Source of the DNA: Colwellia echini
GTDB taxonomy: Bacteria; Pseudomonadota; Gammaproteobacteria; Enterobacterales; Alteromonadaceae
Assembly: GCF_002843355.2 (NCBI RefSeq)
Contig: NZ_PJAI02000006.1
Coordinates: 146,649 to 210,648, forward strand
DNA length: 64,000 nt
Reading direction: 5' to 3'
In this document: piece after piece, positions 44,771 to 53,402 of the stretch
Layout: the number at the start of each line of letters is the position of its first letter
How positions within the stretch are numbered: position 1 is the first letter of the stretch
Program-made: the position numbers and the translations under genes
The notes under the pieces: generated by a model
The model's database searches: none
Seen by the model: the letters and a program-made list of their open reading frames with translations, nothing else
Told to the model about the DNA's origin: nothing

Positions 44771-45539
44771 AACAATGATCAAAACTGAAGCAGAAATTAA
44801 CTTCATGAGAGAGTCTGGCAAGCTGTTAGCTCAAGTATTTAAAATGCTCGATGACTTTATTTGTGAAGGTATAACCACGCTAGAAATTGACACGAAAGTT
44901 GAAAGTTACATTGTTAATGAATTAAACGCCCGACCTGCGAGTAAAGGGCAATATGGTTATCAGTATTCACTGAACTCTTCTGTAAATGATGTAGTATGCC
45001 ATGGCGTACCTAATGATAAATATCCTTTAAAAGCCAAAGATATCTTAAATGTTGATATCACCTTGGAAAAAAATGGTTTTATCAGTGACTCAAGTAAAAT
45101 GTATACTTTCAGTGCAACAAGCGCTGAAGCTAAACGCTTAGTTACAACTACTTACGAAGCTATGTGGAAAGGTATTAAGGTAGTCAAACCGAAAGCAACC
45201 TTGGGAGATGTTGGTCATGCTATTCAAAAGCATGCAGAATCTGCGGGATATAGTGTTGTTCGAGAATATTGTGGTCATGGTATTGGTACCGAAATGCACG
45301 AAGATCCGCAAGTGCTGCATTACGGAAGGCCACATTTGGGTTTAGCATTAGAAGCAGGCATGACATTCACTATAGAGCCAATGATCAATCAAGGTTCAAA
45401 GAAAATAAAAACTAAAAAAGATGGTTGGACAGTAGTTACCCGCGATAAAAAACTCTCTGCTCAATGGGAACATACTATTTTAGTTACCGAAACTGGCTAC
45501 GAAGTATTGACGCTTCGCGATGAAGAAAAGATACTTTAA
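44763..45539 (+). CDS. map: Methionine aminopeptidase, type I
   Basis: The enzyme of about 258 residues removes the initiator methionine from new proteins. The five metal ligands are in place: Asp of LNVDIT, Asp of ISDSSKMY, His of GHGIGTEMHEDPQ, Glu of FTIEPMIN and Glu of QWEHTILV. The His of VCHGVPN is also kept. I use the ATG at 44763, which overlaps the ParD-like stop; another ATG at 44775 (MIKTEAEINFM) is possible. The main housekeeping map gene is usually near rpsB, so this is probably a second copy. Its coupling to a DNA-binding ParD-like protein is notable. Confidence 0.92.
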   Translation: MNKTMIKTEAEINFMRESGKLLAQVFKMLDDFICEGITTLEIDTKVESYIVNELNARPASKGQYGYQYSLNSSVNDVVCHGVPNDKYPLKAKDILNVDITLEKNGFISDSSKMYTFSATSAEAKRLVTTTYEAMWKGIKVVKPKATLGDVGHAIQKHAESAGYSVVREYCGHGIGTEMHEDPQVLHYGRPHLGLALEAGMTFTIEPMINQGSKKIKTKKDGWTVVTRDKKLSAQWEHTILVTETGYEVLTLRDEEKIL

Positions 45540-45561
45540 CGTGGCTTAAAAAGATAAAACA

Positions 45562-45993
45562 ATGAAAACATTACTGATTTTTTTACTGTTATTAACGTGT
45601 GTAAGTTGTAGTGATGAGCCTGAATTTTATTCAATTGAAAGTTTCAATGACCAATTTAGCAATGAGTTATTTATTGCTAAATTAAAGCACAATAATATTC
45701 CCTATCAATTCGATTACCAGATGGGAGAACATTATTTTTTAGTGCACTCTAATTTCAAAGAAAGGTTAATTCAACTGCGCAAAGACAGTTTAGAAGAAGC
45801 TAAATTACTTGCGCTAATAAACCTAGAAAATGAATGTAGCCAGATCAACTTATCTGAAAAGCTAAACGAATCGAATGTCTATCACATGACTTTGAATAAA
45901 CGCGGCATTCCGATGATCAGAATGACGAGTAAAGATCATAATAGTGAAAAGGTAACTACCATTTTAACTGCCTACGATTGGCGCTGTAATTAA
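45562..45993 (+). CDS. Hypothetical lipoprotein
   Basis: The 143-residue product begins with a short lipoprotein signal, MKTLLIFLLLLTCVSCSDE, with a lipobox-like cysteine at residue 16. The rest is mixed alpha/beta without a known motif. It lies 22 bp after map in the same direction, so the two may be co-transcribed. Its last 30 bp overlap the 3' end of the convergent SPOUT methyltransferase gene. Function unknown. Confidence 0.75.
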   Translation: MKTLLIFLLLLTCVSCSDEPEFYSIESFNDQFSNELFIAKLKHNNIPYQFDYQMGEHYFLVHSNFKERLIQLRKDSLEEAKLLALINLENECSQINLSEKLNESNVYHMTLNKRGIPMIRMTSKDHNSEKVTTILTAYDWRCN

Positions 45994-46575
45994 TGTTTGT
46001 GCCTGTTTTCTTAACTGATTAGCACATTCGGCCATCACAATGGCACCTGCAGTTGACACATTTAAAGAGTTTCCCATACCAACCATCGGAATATGGATAT
46101 GCTGATGACTCAAACCTAATGCTGCCTCACTCACGCCTTTACGCTCATTACCTAAAACTAATACAGACGGCGAAGGGTAGGTTACTTCACTGTAATCAAC
46201 CGAGTCACTACATAGCTCAACACTATAAACAGTATAACCATCAGCTATTAATGTTTGTAAACTTGAAACTGTATTATCGCTATATTCAATATTTACCCAT
46301 TTAGCTTCGTTTCTTGAGGCTTTTTTCAGTTTTTTATCTGATATTGTTAGCTCACCACACACTATAATTTTTTCAATGGCAAAAGCGTCGGCTAAACGAA
46401 TAAATGAGCCTACGTTATAGCTGTTAGTAACATGATCTAACACCACAACTAGCGGCGTTTTAGGCTGAGATAAATATTCATCGCGACTTGGCTTAGTTGT
46501 TCTCAGATCTTCTTTACTGAGTTGAATTTTTAAAGATTTAGTAGAAGGTGTAACTGATGATAGAGCTGAAGGCAT
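45964..46575 (-). CDS. SPOUT (SpoU/TrmH-type) RNA 2'-O-methyltransferase
   Basis: The 203-residue protein has the three SpoU motifs: NSYNVGSFIRLADAF (motif 1), VLVLGNERKGVSEAAL (motif 2) and HIPMVGMGNSLNVSTAGAIVMAE (motif 3, the knotted AdoMet site). It would methylate a ribose 2'-OH of tRNA or rRNA. It lacks the N-terminal substrate-binding domain of RlmB, so it is closer in size to TrmH or TrmL; the target RNA cannot be named. It ends head-on into the lipoprotein gene with a 30-bp overlap. Confidence 0.88.
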   Translation of the reverse strand: MPSALSSVTPSTKSLKIQLSKEDLRTTKPSRDEYLSQPKTPLVVVLDHVTNSYNVGSFIRLADAFAIEKIIVCGELTISDKKLKKASRNEAKWVNIEYSDNTVSSLQTLIADGYTVYSVELCSDSVDYSEVTYPSPSVLVLGNERKGVSEAALGLSHQHIHIPMVGMGNSLNVSTAGAIVMAECANQLRKQAQTLITAPIVGS

Positions 46576-46922
46576 AATAGATATTCTTATAAAGTACGAA
46601 TAAATTGGTATAACTGGTTATTTTCCCTTAATTCCAATTTTTTGGCTAGGCAAATCTTTGTCATAATTCTGTGCTTTAAATTCTATATTCTATATTTTTA
46701 AATTATTAAATAATTTATATCGTGGTCAGCTATTCATACTTGAATTCAAAAAAATAATTTTATTTGAATTATTTTTTGTAAATTAGTGGTCTAAGCTCGT
46801 TCCCGACACGTATTTTATTGTATTGAGAAGAATAGCTTCATTAAGTTTATTAGAATAACTATCGCTTTATTTAATTACAGCAGTTACTACTGCAACTATG
46901 ACAGGATTAACAGAGTTACCCT
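46576..46922. other. Intergenic region, divergent promoters
   Basis: This 347-bp AT-rich gap holds an 11-bp AT-only hairpin (AAAAAATAATT / AATTATTTTTT, 46749-46777). It should contain the promoters of the SPOUT gene and of the hypothetical gene at 46923. No coding frame or RNA gene is supported. Confidence 0.5.
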
Positions 46923-47999
46923 ATGAAAATCATTCAATTATCCAACGGTGAGTTTTCTTCTGAAAATGCACCCAAAGCACAACTTGATGATGGTAGCTTT
47001 TGCATACCGCAACATTACCTTAAATATCGCCACACATTAGCGAGTGTTGAAGAGCTTATTTTAAAAGTCGATTATTCCGACCGATATCCTATTTTTGTCT
47101 CACAAGATAATCAGGGCATTTATTTACAGGTTGGTATTATTGGCGCTGATAACTATAAAAGCAGTAACTATCAGAGTAGTCCTGTTGCTCAAGCTAACTC
47201 AAACGGTCAAAGTCTTTCAGAAAATCACAACAATACATCGGTTGTTTCAGCAATCAAAGATAAAAACCTGAAAATAATGTACGGCCGAAAATGGCGAGTT
47301 GAGCCTAAATTACCGAGCGCTGAAATTATACAAACCGCTTTTCTCGCTATAAAAAAAGTCAGAGAGCATGAAGTAAGAGAGTTATTTCGTTTAACTGCTT
47401 TTAATAAAATAACTACACCGCTTAATAGTCATCATGATGTAACTATGCTGATTAATAGTAAGGAGCTGAAAAGTAAAGATGTTGAGCTTTCTTGGTCAGA
47501 ATTACAACAAGAGCTTGATAGCTTGTGCTATGAACAAGCAACTTTTCATCTTGTTAATATTGAAAACAGACATGAAAAATATTGGTTAGTTGAATTAGAA
47601 GTGCTTATTGCTCCTGACAGTCAACTAGAAGAACTGCAGGCAGATCAGTTGATTGTACTGATTGTTAATAAACTCACTTTTAATGAGGTTTGTTATCAAT
47701 TAATGGCTGAACTTATTCGTTTAAGTGATAGGCATGTAGATGAACATTTTACCTTCTCGCAAGTGGCTCGCTTTAGTCAACAGAACGATATAAAAGCAAT
47801 TGCTAAAATATCAGCCAACACTCGAGAGCTTCATAAGTCAGAAGAAAAAGCAGACTTTGAAAAAGATTGGCGTAATGAAAATTATCAAGTGGATTTAACG
47901 CGCGTCCCGCAATTAAATACTGGCGTGTTTTCAGAGCGCATAAGAGGAATATTAAACTCATTTAACGGTATTGAAGGGATTTTGCCGGAGAATACTTAA
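46923..47999 (+). CDS. Hypothetical cytoplasmic protein
   Basis: The 358-residue protein has no signal peptide, membrane helix or motif I can recognise. The N-terminal part (1-70) is beta-rich. An Asn- and Ser-rich low-complexity linker follows (about 78-105: NYKSSNYQSSP onward), then a largely helical region with KKVREHEVRELFRL and LLs spaced as in helical bundles. It looks monocistronic and is followed by a good terminator. It may be a lineage-specific protein of the Colwellia group; that is a guess. Confidence 0.7.
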   Translation: MKIIQLSNGEFSSENAPKAQLDDGSFCIPQHYLKYRHTLASVEELILKVDYSDRYPIFVSQDNQGIYLQVGIIGADNYKSSNYQSSPVAQANSNGQSLSENHNNTSVVSAIKDKNLKIMYGRKWRVEPKLPSAEIIQTAFLAIKKVREHEVRELFRLTAFNKITTPLNSHHDVTMLINSKELKSKDVELSWSELQQELDSLCYEQATFHLVNIENRHEKYWLVELEVLIAPDSQLEELQADQLIVLIVNKLTFNEVCYQLMAELIRLSDRHVDEHFTFSQVARFSQQNDIKAIAKISANTRELHKSEEKADFEKDWRNENYQVDLTRVPQLNTGVFSERIRGILNSFNGIEGILPENT

Positions 48000-48077
48000 C
48001 AATTTAGGTGACAGCTGCCTTGAAAAGTGGCGATATTTAAAATAGTTATATCCTTTTAAGTTGCTGTAATTAAATTT

Positions 48078-48104
48078 AAAAAACACTTTCACAGTGTTTT
48101 TTTT
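48078..48104 (+). terminator. Rho-independent terminator after the hypothetical gene
   Basis: A 10-bp stem (AAAAAACACT / AGTGTTTTTT) closes a 5-nt loop and is followed by more T residues. It lies 79 bp after the stop at 47999. Confidence 0.85.
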
Positions 48105-48224
48105 GTATACTATTTTTAATGTGATTATTTGTAATGAATTTGTAACTTCATTAATGTAAAATATTAATGAAATTACATGTGACACTTACCCCTTTTTTTG
48201 TTAATAAAATTTATGGATGACTCA

Positions 48225-49028
48225 ATGAAAAAACAACTTAAATCTCTTGCAATACTTAGTCTTTTACCGCTTGCTGTTAACGCTGAAGAAGTGACTAAAT
48301 CAGGAAGTAAAGTACAAGATATGTCAGATCCTTTAGCGGTTTATACTCAAGTTGGGGTTGGCTCTGCCAATATGGGGCTTTACCTAAATATGGGGAAAAG
48401 TTATGACCCAGGTACGCCAAATACTATGGCGATGAATTTACTTGAAATTAAAGGGCTTTTAGGTGAAACCTTTGGTTGGGGACATGATGATGGTGCAGAT
48501 CAAGCGGTAGACTCAGTGCGTTTTAGAAACTTTAAAGTGAACACTAAAGATGGTCGTGGCGCTCAAGTCGATTTTGTTTATTCTTTAAATGAAAGTAGTA
48601 TAGGTAAGCATAACGGCACTTTGTCTTACAGCCTTATTCAAGCATTACCTAAGTGGGGACGTTTGAATTTATATCCGTTAGCAGGTCTTGGTGCTACAAT
48701 TGCTAAAGACGCTATTCAAGGTGACGGTAGTACAGACAGCGGTTTTTCATTTGAAGGTGTTTTTGCGCAAGTTGGTTTTTACAGTAAATTAAAAATTACT
48801 GATAAAATTTGGTTTAACTACAACCCTACTTGGGTAACAACACTTGGTGGTAATCCATATTATAAAGACAATGCTTACGGCACTAATAACTCAAGTGTTT
48901 TTTCTAATGAAATATCATTAGGCTACCAAATTACACCTACGCTAAACATTAGATATTTTGGTGACTGGAACCAGTATATTGATTTTAAAGATGGCAACCA
49001 GCGTATAGTTGTTAGTTACCAGTTATAG
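48225..49028 (+). CDS. Outer-membrane beta-barrel protein, unknown function
   Basis: The product of about 267 residues has a standard signal peptide (MKKQLKSLAILSLLPLAVNA) and many alternating strands, for example PLAVYTQVGVGSANMGLYLNM, WFNYNPTWVTTLGG and LNIRYFGDWNQY. It ends QRIVVSYQL. This looks like a small outer-membrane barrel. I chose the ATG at 48225 because it starts the signal peptide; in-frame ATG (48213) and TTG (48198) codons upstream would spoil it. A strong terminator follows. Confidence 0.78.
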   Translation: MKKQLKSLAILSLLPLAVNAEEVTKSGSKVQDMSDPLAVYTQVGVGSANMGLYLNMGKSYDPGTPNTMAMNLLEIKGLLGETFGWGHDDGADQAVDSVRFRNFKVNTKDGRGAQVDFVYSLNESSIGKHNGTLSYSLIQALPKWGRLNLYPLAGLGATIAKDAIQGDGSTDSGFSFEGVFAQVGFYSKLKITDKIWFNYNPTWVTTLGGNPYYKDNAYGTNNSSVFSNEISLGYQITPTLNIRYFGDWNQYIDFKDGNQRIVVSYQL

Positions 49029-49360
49029 TTACCAGTTAAAGCTACTTATAATTAAGATTATTCAACAATATTTAAGTTGAAAATGTAAAAAGCCGTTATC
49101 TACTTTGTCATGTAGATAACGGCTTTTTAGTTTCTGATTTGAAATTTGAAATTTGAAATTTGGTAATAGGTATCAGGTATTTATGAGTAAATGGGCAATC
49201 ATAGTGAATTATACACAAGAGTTATTAATGTTTAGGTTAGGTAATGTTTAGATGAGATAACTCTTAGGCGAATAAATTCGCCTCTACAAACTAATCACTA
49301 AAGATTTTTGCATAAACCTAGTTCCCAAAAGACTTTCCCCTAAAAAACTAATACATCAAA
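49029..49360. other. Intergenic region between convergent genes
   Basis: This 332-bp gap holds a strong bidirectional terminator (49087-49128) and a short tandem repeat of about 7-8 bp (TGAAATT units, three copies, about 49138-49161). Nothing else is evident. Confidence 0.6.
49087..49128. terminator. Strong bidirectional terminator
   Basis: A perfect 17-bp stem (AAAAAGCCGTTATCTAC / GTAGATAACGGCTTTTT) closes an 8-nt loop. It has A and T runs on both sides, so it can stop transcription of both convergent genes. Confidence 0.92.
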
Positions 49361-50341
49361 TTAATACTTCAAATTAATAAGGCTTCTCACTTTATCTAAT
49401 AGTTGAATAAGCTCGTGGCTCATATCAAAGCTCATTATTGGGCTTTCGGTTTTGCCTTGGCGTAATAATTCATTAAAGTGACTTATTTCAAAATTATAGC
49501 CATGAGTATTACATTCAAATTCTTTTATTTCTTCACTGTCAGCCGTAATTAAAGTAACACTTGTTGGCTGATGAAAGCCGTTGTTAATTTTAATAATACC
49601 GCGCTCGCAATGGAAAATAGCTTCACAAGGAGTCGCTTCTAATAGAGTCGATTTTAAAGTGGCAGTAGCATTTTTATAAGTGAGCGCCATGGTGCAAGAT
49701 GAGTCTGCGCCGTTATCAAAATAGCTTGCTTCTGCGCTTATTTCATCAGGTACGCCTAAGGTTGAAAGCGCCACAAAAAGAGGATAAATACCAATATCTA
49801 ACAGGCTTCCGCCGCCTAATGCTTTATTAAATAATCGCGAGTCGTTGTCGAAAGGTCTTACAAAACCAAAGTCTGCTTCTACGCTCAGTAATTTTCCGTA
49901 AGTGTTATTTTTTAATTGCGTTAATACAAAATTATAATGTGGTAGGAAGTAAGTCCACATTGCTTCCATCAATAGCGTGTCATGCGCACTTGCGATGGCA
50001 ATCATACTGTTTACTTCAGCGTTATTCATCGCCAAAGGTTTTTCACATAACACTGCAATATTTTTCTCTAAACATAATCGAGCATTTTCTTTATGCATTG
50101 CATGCGGAGTTGCTATGTAAATAGCGTCAATATTTTCATCATTTACTAACGCTTCATAACTGCCATAGGCTTTGCTTGCTTGATATTGTGTGGCAAAGTA
50201 ATCGGCTTTTGATTGAGATCTTGATGCTACGGCGTACAACTCAGCATCTTCAACTGTTAACAAGTCAGTGGCAAATTTATTAGCGATATTACCTAGGCCA
50301 ATAATTCCCCAGCGTATTTTTCTGTCTGTCAGTGATTTCAT
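49361..50341 (-). CDS. Gfo/Idh/MocA family NAD(P)-dependent oxidoreductase
   Basis: The 326-residue protein has an N-terminal Rossmann fold (IRWGIIGLGNIANKFA), the AVASRS strand, the typical DAIYIATPHAMHKENARLCLEK and LCEKPLAMN with the catalytic-region lysine. The C-terminal alpha/beta domain has GGGSLLDIGIYPLF with the usual Asp and Tyr. Family members oxidise sugars, inositols or dihydrodiols. The substrate cannot be told; its place after the PL17 lyase allows a role in sugar-acid metabolism, but a terminator lies between them. GGAG precedes the ATG by eight bases. Confidence 0.9.
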   Translation of the reverse strand: MKSLTDRKIRWGIIGLGNIANKFATDLLTVEDAELYAVASRSQSKADYFATQYQASKAYGSYEALVNDENIDAIYIATPHAMHKENARLCLEKNIAVLCEKPLAMNNAEVNSMIAIASAHDTLLMEAMWTYFLPHYNFVLTQLKNNTYGKLLSVEADFGFVRPFDNDSRLFNKALGGGSLLDIGIYPLFVALSTLGVPDEISAEASYFDNGADSSCTMALTYKNATATLKSTLLEATPCEAIFHCERGIIKINNGFHQPTSVTLITADSEEIKEFECNTHGYNFEISHFNELLRQGKTESPIMSFDMSHELIQLLDKVRSLINLKY

Positions 50342-50553
50342 TTAGTTAGCTCCATAAGATAATGCATCTTTATGTTTGATAGTTTAATCCTAATATAAAA
50401 ATATGGAAGAAGAGTTTTAGCTTGTCTCATCAGTTGATACTTATTTTATAGATCAATGAGTTAAATTTTGCCTACTGTCTGAAGACAGCAACGAACGAGA
50501 AAGGTTTAAGATGGTTTGATATTTAATGTAAGCTAATATGTTTTCAGCAAAAA

Positions 50554-50583
50554 AAAAGCCCCCGATGGTAATCGAGAGCTTTT
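50554..50583 (-). terminator. Terminator after the PL17 gene
   Basis: An imperfect hairpin (AAAAGC..CGAT / ATCG..GCTTTT, two internal mismatches) is followed on the minus strand by a run of at least eight T residues. It lies 34 bp after the lyase stop. Confidence 0.75.
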
Positions 50584-50616
50584 GGTTTAGTGGGGTTTAT
50601 CTGTAATAATTACTGT

Positions 50617-52869
50617 TTATTTATAGTAATAAGGACCAACCCAGCTTACTTTTTTGTTATCAATTGTTAGGCTATGTTTAGCCGAAACAGAGGCATCTTT
50701 ATTCGCGATTATGAATAACTGCTTACTACCTTTTACATCAGTAATACTTACTGCCGTATAGTCATTGTTGTCTTCAACGATTTCTAAGTTGGCAATATTA
50801 CTATTTGAATTAAGTGATGCTTCAGAAACAGGACTATAACTACCATGTGTTTCAACTACAGATACAAACGTTGTATCCTCAGCTTCTCGGCGTACCATAA
50901 AGCCAGCATCTCTGCGTAAGTTAAACTCAGGATCATTAGCACCAATACGCGTTAACAATAACTCGTCAGACTCTTCAGCAACTGAGGTAAGGGTGTAGAA
51001 TTTTCCGTTACCTAACCAAGAGAACTTAGTATTGTTTGTTGCTGGTTTACCTTTACCTTCTAAGTACAAATGTTGGTAACCGTTTTTATCACCTAATGGC
51101 TCTAAGTCTGTAGGAGACTCCCACTTGAAGTTACCGTTAATTACTTGACCCATATAGTAAAATGGGAAGTCGTATTCATGCTCTTCGTCAGATTTTACTT
51201 TCATAATATCGAGCATAAAGGCTTTTTCAAAGTTATCGTCTTTGATTAATGCCATAGTACGGTGCATCTTAGTGCCAGGATAAGCATTAACTTCAGTTGC
51301 ACTAACTACTTGAACATTATCTTTAGTATCGTCATAAAAATACAAGTCAGAGTGCTCTGTACTCGCGGTTTTATAGTTACCGCCAAAGTGCATTTCACCG
51401 TCTTGAGCTAGGGTGTTATGAGCAATGGTTGTTTTAGCCCAGGTTTTATTTTCTTTTAAGTAGTTACCACCACCTTTTTGACCAATGTTAACGAAGCGAG
51501 AAAGACCGTAATCTTGAATAACTTCATCACCTTTCTCATAAAGAGAGTAAGACAGTTTGTCGTAATGGCCATGACTTAAGCCTTGTGCCGCATATTTAAA
51601 TACTAAGGTTAAGTCTTCATTTCCGTAACGAAGTACAGCAACACCACCTTGTTTACCGTCAATTCCGTCGGTTAGGTTGATTGAGCTTTTAGTAAATAGC
51701 TTTGCTTTACCGTCACGAATAGCAATTGCAACGTCTAAACCAGCTTCATCAAGTAATACTTCATTTTGTTTTTCCGCAATGCTAAGTAATTGTGGATTTT
51801 GATCGCCGTAATGGTAAGCAATATCTACCGCAGTGACTAAAGATGCTGTGTAATATGACATACCTTTTTGACCGTCATTTAATGGGAAGAACTCACCATC
51901 AGCGTCAGATAAATTAAGTAGTGCATTTACACCTTTAAGTAATACGTTGTCTTTGTGTTGCAATACTTTTAAATCAGGTCGTACGTTTTCCATTGCTAAG
52001 GCAAAGATTAAGAAAGGATACATAGCGTAACGTTGATAATATGGACCTTCGGTGTAGTAACCGTCAGGCGAGAATGGGTCGTCAAGGTTAGCGTAGAAAC
52101 CTTTTTTCTGTCCTTCTACTTTGATAGTGCCGCCATCATTGTCGATACCGCCAATTGGCAGTCCGTCATCTTCAATACCGTATAATGCACGTTGAATAAG
52201 GGCTTCATCGTCCATCACTAAACCAATCATACCTACCGCTGCATTACCCCAAGTACTGTGATTATGTACGCGGTTATAAAAAGCTGGGTTTTCTAAAGAA
52301 ATAAAATCAGCAAACGGGCGGAATAAGTTGTTTTCTAACTTTTCACGCTGCTCTTCAGTTAAAAAATTATAAACAGTGTCGTATGCTTGGCTCATGTAAA
52401 CTAACCAGTTGCTGTCGTTTAGTGACTGCCAAAATAGCTTACCACGGGCGTAAGATCTTTCTTGTGGGTGAAGCGGAAGATTTTTATACATAGCTTCGTA
52501 TTGCAATAACATATCGCGTACATAAATAGCGTATTTATCGTCTTCTAAAATTTGATAAAGCACACCTGCTTTTTGGGCAATAATGAAGTTTTGTTTGTGT
52601 CTGTAATGGGTGTAACCACCAGAGAAATCTTTTGGTATTGGCGTGTCGATACCTGCGGCTATTTCTTTATCAACAGTTTGTTTAACACGGCTCACTGTTG
52701 CATCAAATAAAGGAACTTTACCTAAATTGTCTCTGATTTTCTCAACGCCGTCTTTGGTTAAGATCAGGTTAGGGTGTTCCTGAGCTTGTACAACGAATGA
52801 TGCTGTAAACGTGGTTATTATCAATACCAGTGGGGTTAATACCAGCTTAGTAATTTTTTTTACGTACAT
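50617..52869 (-). CDS. Exo-acting oligoalginate lyase, PL17 (heparinase II/III fold)
   Basis: The 750-residue protein has a signal peptide ending VQA, an alpha/alpha-toroid N-terminal half (including RSYARGKLFWQSLNDSNW) and a heparinase II/III-like beta-sandwich C-terminal half. The catalytic Asn-His segment NRVHNHSTWGNAAVG and the Tyr segment SPDGYYTEGPYYQRYA match PL17 alginate lyases such as Alg17C of Saccharophagus (about 736 residues). A conserved metal or catalytic region QGLSHGHYDKLSY follows. It should release unsaturated monouronate from alginate oligomers in the periplasm. It is transcribed away from an MFS transporter gene that may take up the product. No endolytic alginate lyase is in the window. 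Confidence 0.9.
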   Translation of the reverse strand: MYVKKITKLVLTPLVLIITTFTASFVVQAQEHPNLILTKDGVEKIRDNLGKVPLFDATVSRVKQTVDKEIAAGIDTPIPKDFSGGYTHYRHKQNFIIAQKAGVLYQILEDDKYAIYVRDMLLQYEAMYKNLPLHPQERSYARGKLFWQSLNDSNWLVYMSQAYDTVYNFLTEEQREKLENNLFRPFADFISLENPAFYNRVHNHSTWGNAAVGMIGLVMDDEALIQRALYGIEDDGLPIGGIDNDGGTIKVEGQKKGFYANLDDPFSPDGYYTEGPYYQRYAMYPFLIFALAMENVRPDLKVLQHKDNVLLKGVNALLNLSDADGEFFPLNDGQKGMSYYTASLVTAVDIAYHYGDQNPQLLSIAEKQNEVLLDEAGLDVAIAIRDGKAKLFTKSSINLTDGIDGKQGGVAVLRYGNEDLTLVFKYAAQGLSHGHYDKLSYSLYEKGDEVIQDYGLSRFVNIGQKGGGNYLKENKTWAKTTIAHNTLAQDGEMHFGGNYKTASTEHSDLYFYDDTKDNVQVVSATEVNAYPGTKMHRTMALIKDDNFEKAFMLDIMKVKSDEEHEYDFPFYYMGQVINGNFKWESPTDLEPLGDKNGYQHLYLEGKGKPATNNTKFSWLGNGKFYTLTSVAEESDELLLTRIGANDPEFNLRRDAGFMVRREAEDTTFVSVVETHGSYSPVSEASLNSNSNIANLEIVEDNNDYTAVSITDVKGSKQLFIIANKDASVSAKHSLTIDNKKVSWVGPYYYK

Positions 52870-53402
52870 GTTATCTGTGTTCCTTAATTATCAATTTTAT
52901 AATGGTCATTATCGAGTTTTGCATATAGAAATGACGCATGTTGATTTTATGAAGTACTACTAAAACAATGATTAGGGTACTGGGGGAACACATAAGCTGT
53001 CAAGCCAATAATTCATGAGCAAGGCCTGCTTGGTAATGTAGGTTGTCGCTATTGGTAATATAGGTTGTTTTTTTGTTAATAATTTAATTTGGCAGTAATG
53101 GTAAGAAATTTTAAAAATTGCTCTGTTACTTAAGTGTGCTCTAGTCTGTAGCCTCTTTTTGCAAAGTTAAGTACAGCTTTTTAATCGTCGAGTTAATATT
53201 GTTTTACACTTGGTTAGCATTGAGTTGATGGTAAATATTGCGCTGGAAAAAGTGTAAGGTATTGTTGTTATAATGGCGTTTAATTCCACCGGAGGAATAA
53301 ATCAAATAAAGACTAAAGATTATGCTGTATTTTATCTACTGTTGTTGACAAAGCACTAGTAAAAGTCAATGGTGTGCGTTTTTAAGAGGATTCGAATCAC
53401 AA
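52870..53402. other. Divergent regulatory region between the PL17 and MFS genes
   Basis: This 533-bp region separates two divergent genes and should hold both promoters. It contains two copies of TGGTAATRTAGGTTGT at 53031-53046 and 53053-53068, 22 bp apart (two helical turns), a possible operator. A GGAGG at 53290 has no start codon at useful distance. No supported coding frame was found. Confidence 0.5.

Noticed and set aside
49137..49161. Small tandem repeat as a CRISPR or regulatory array
   Set aside because: Units are only 7-8 bp without spacers. No CRISPR array was found anywhere in the window.
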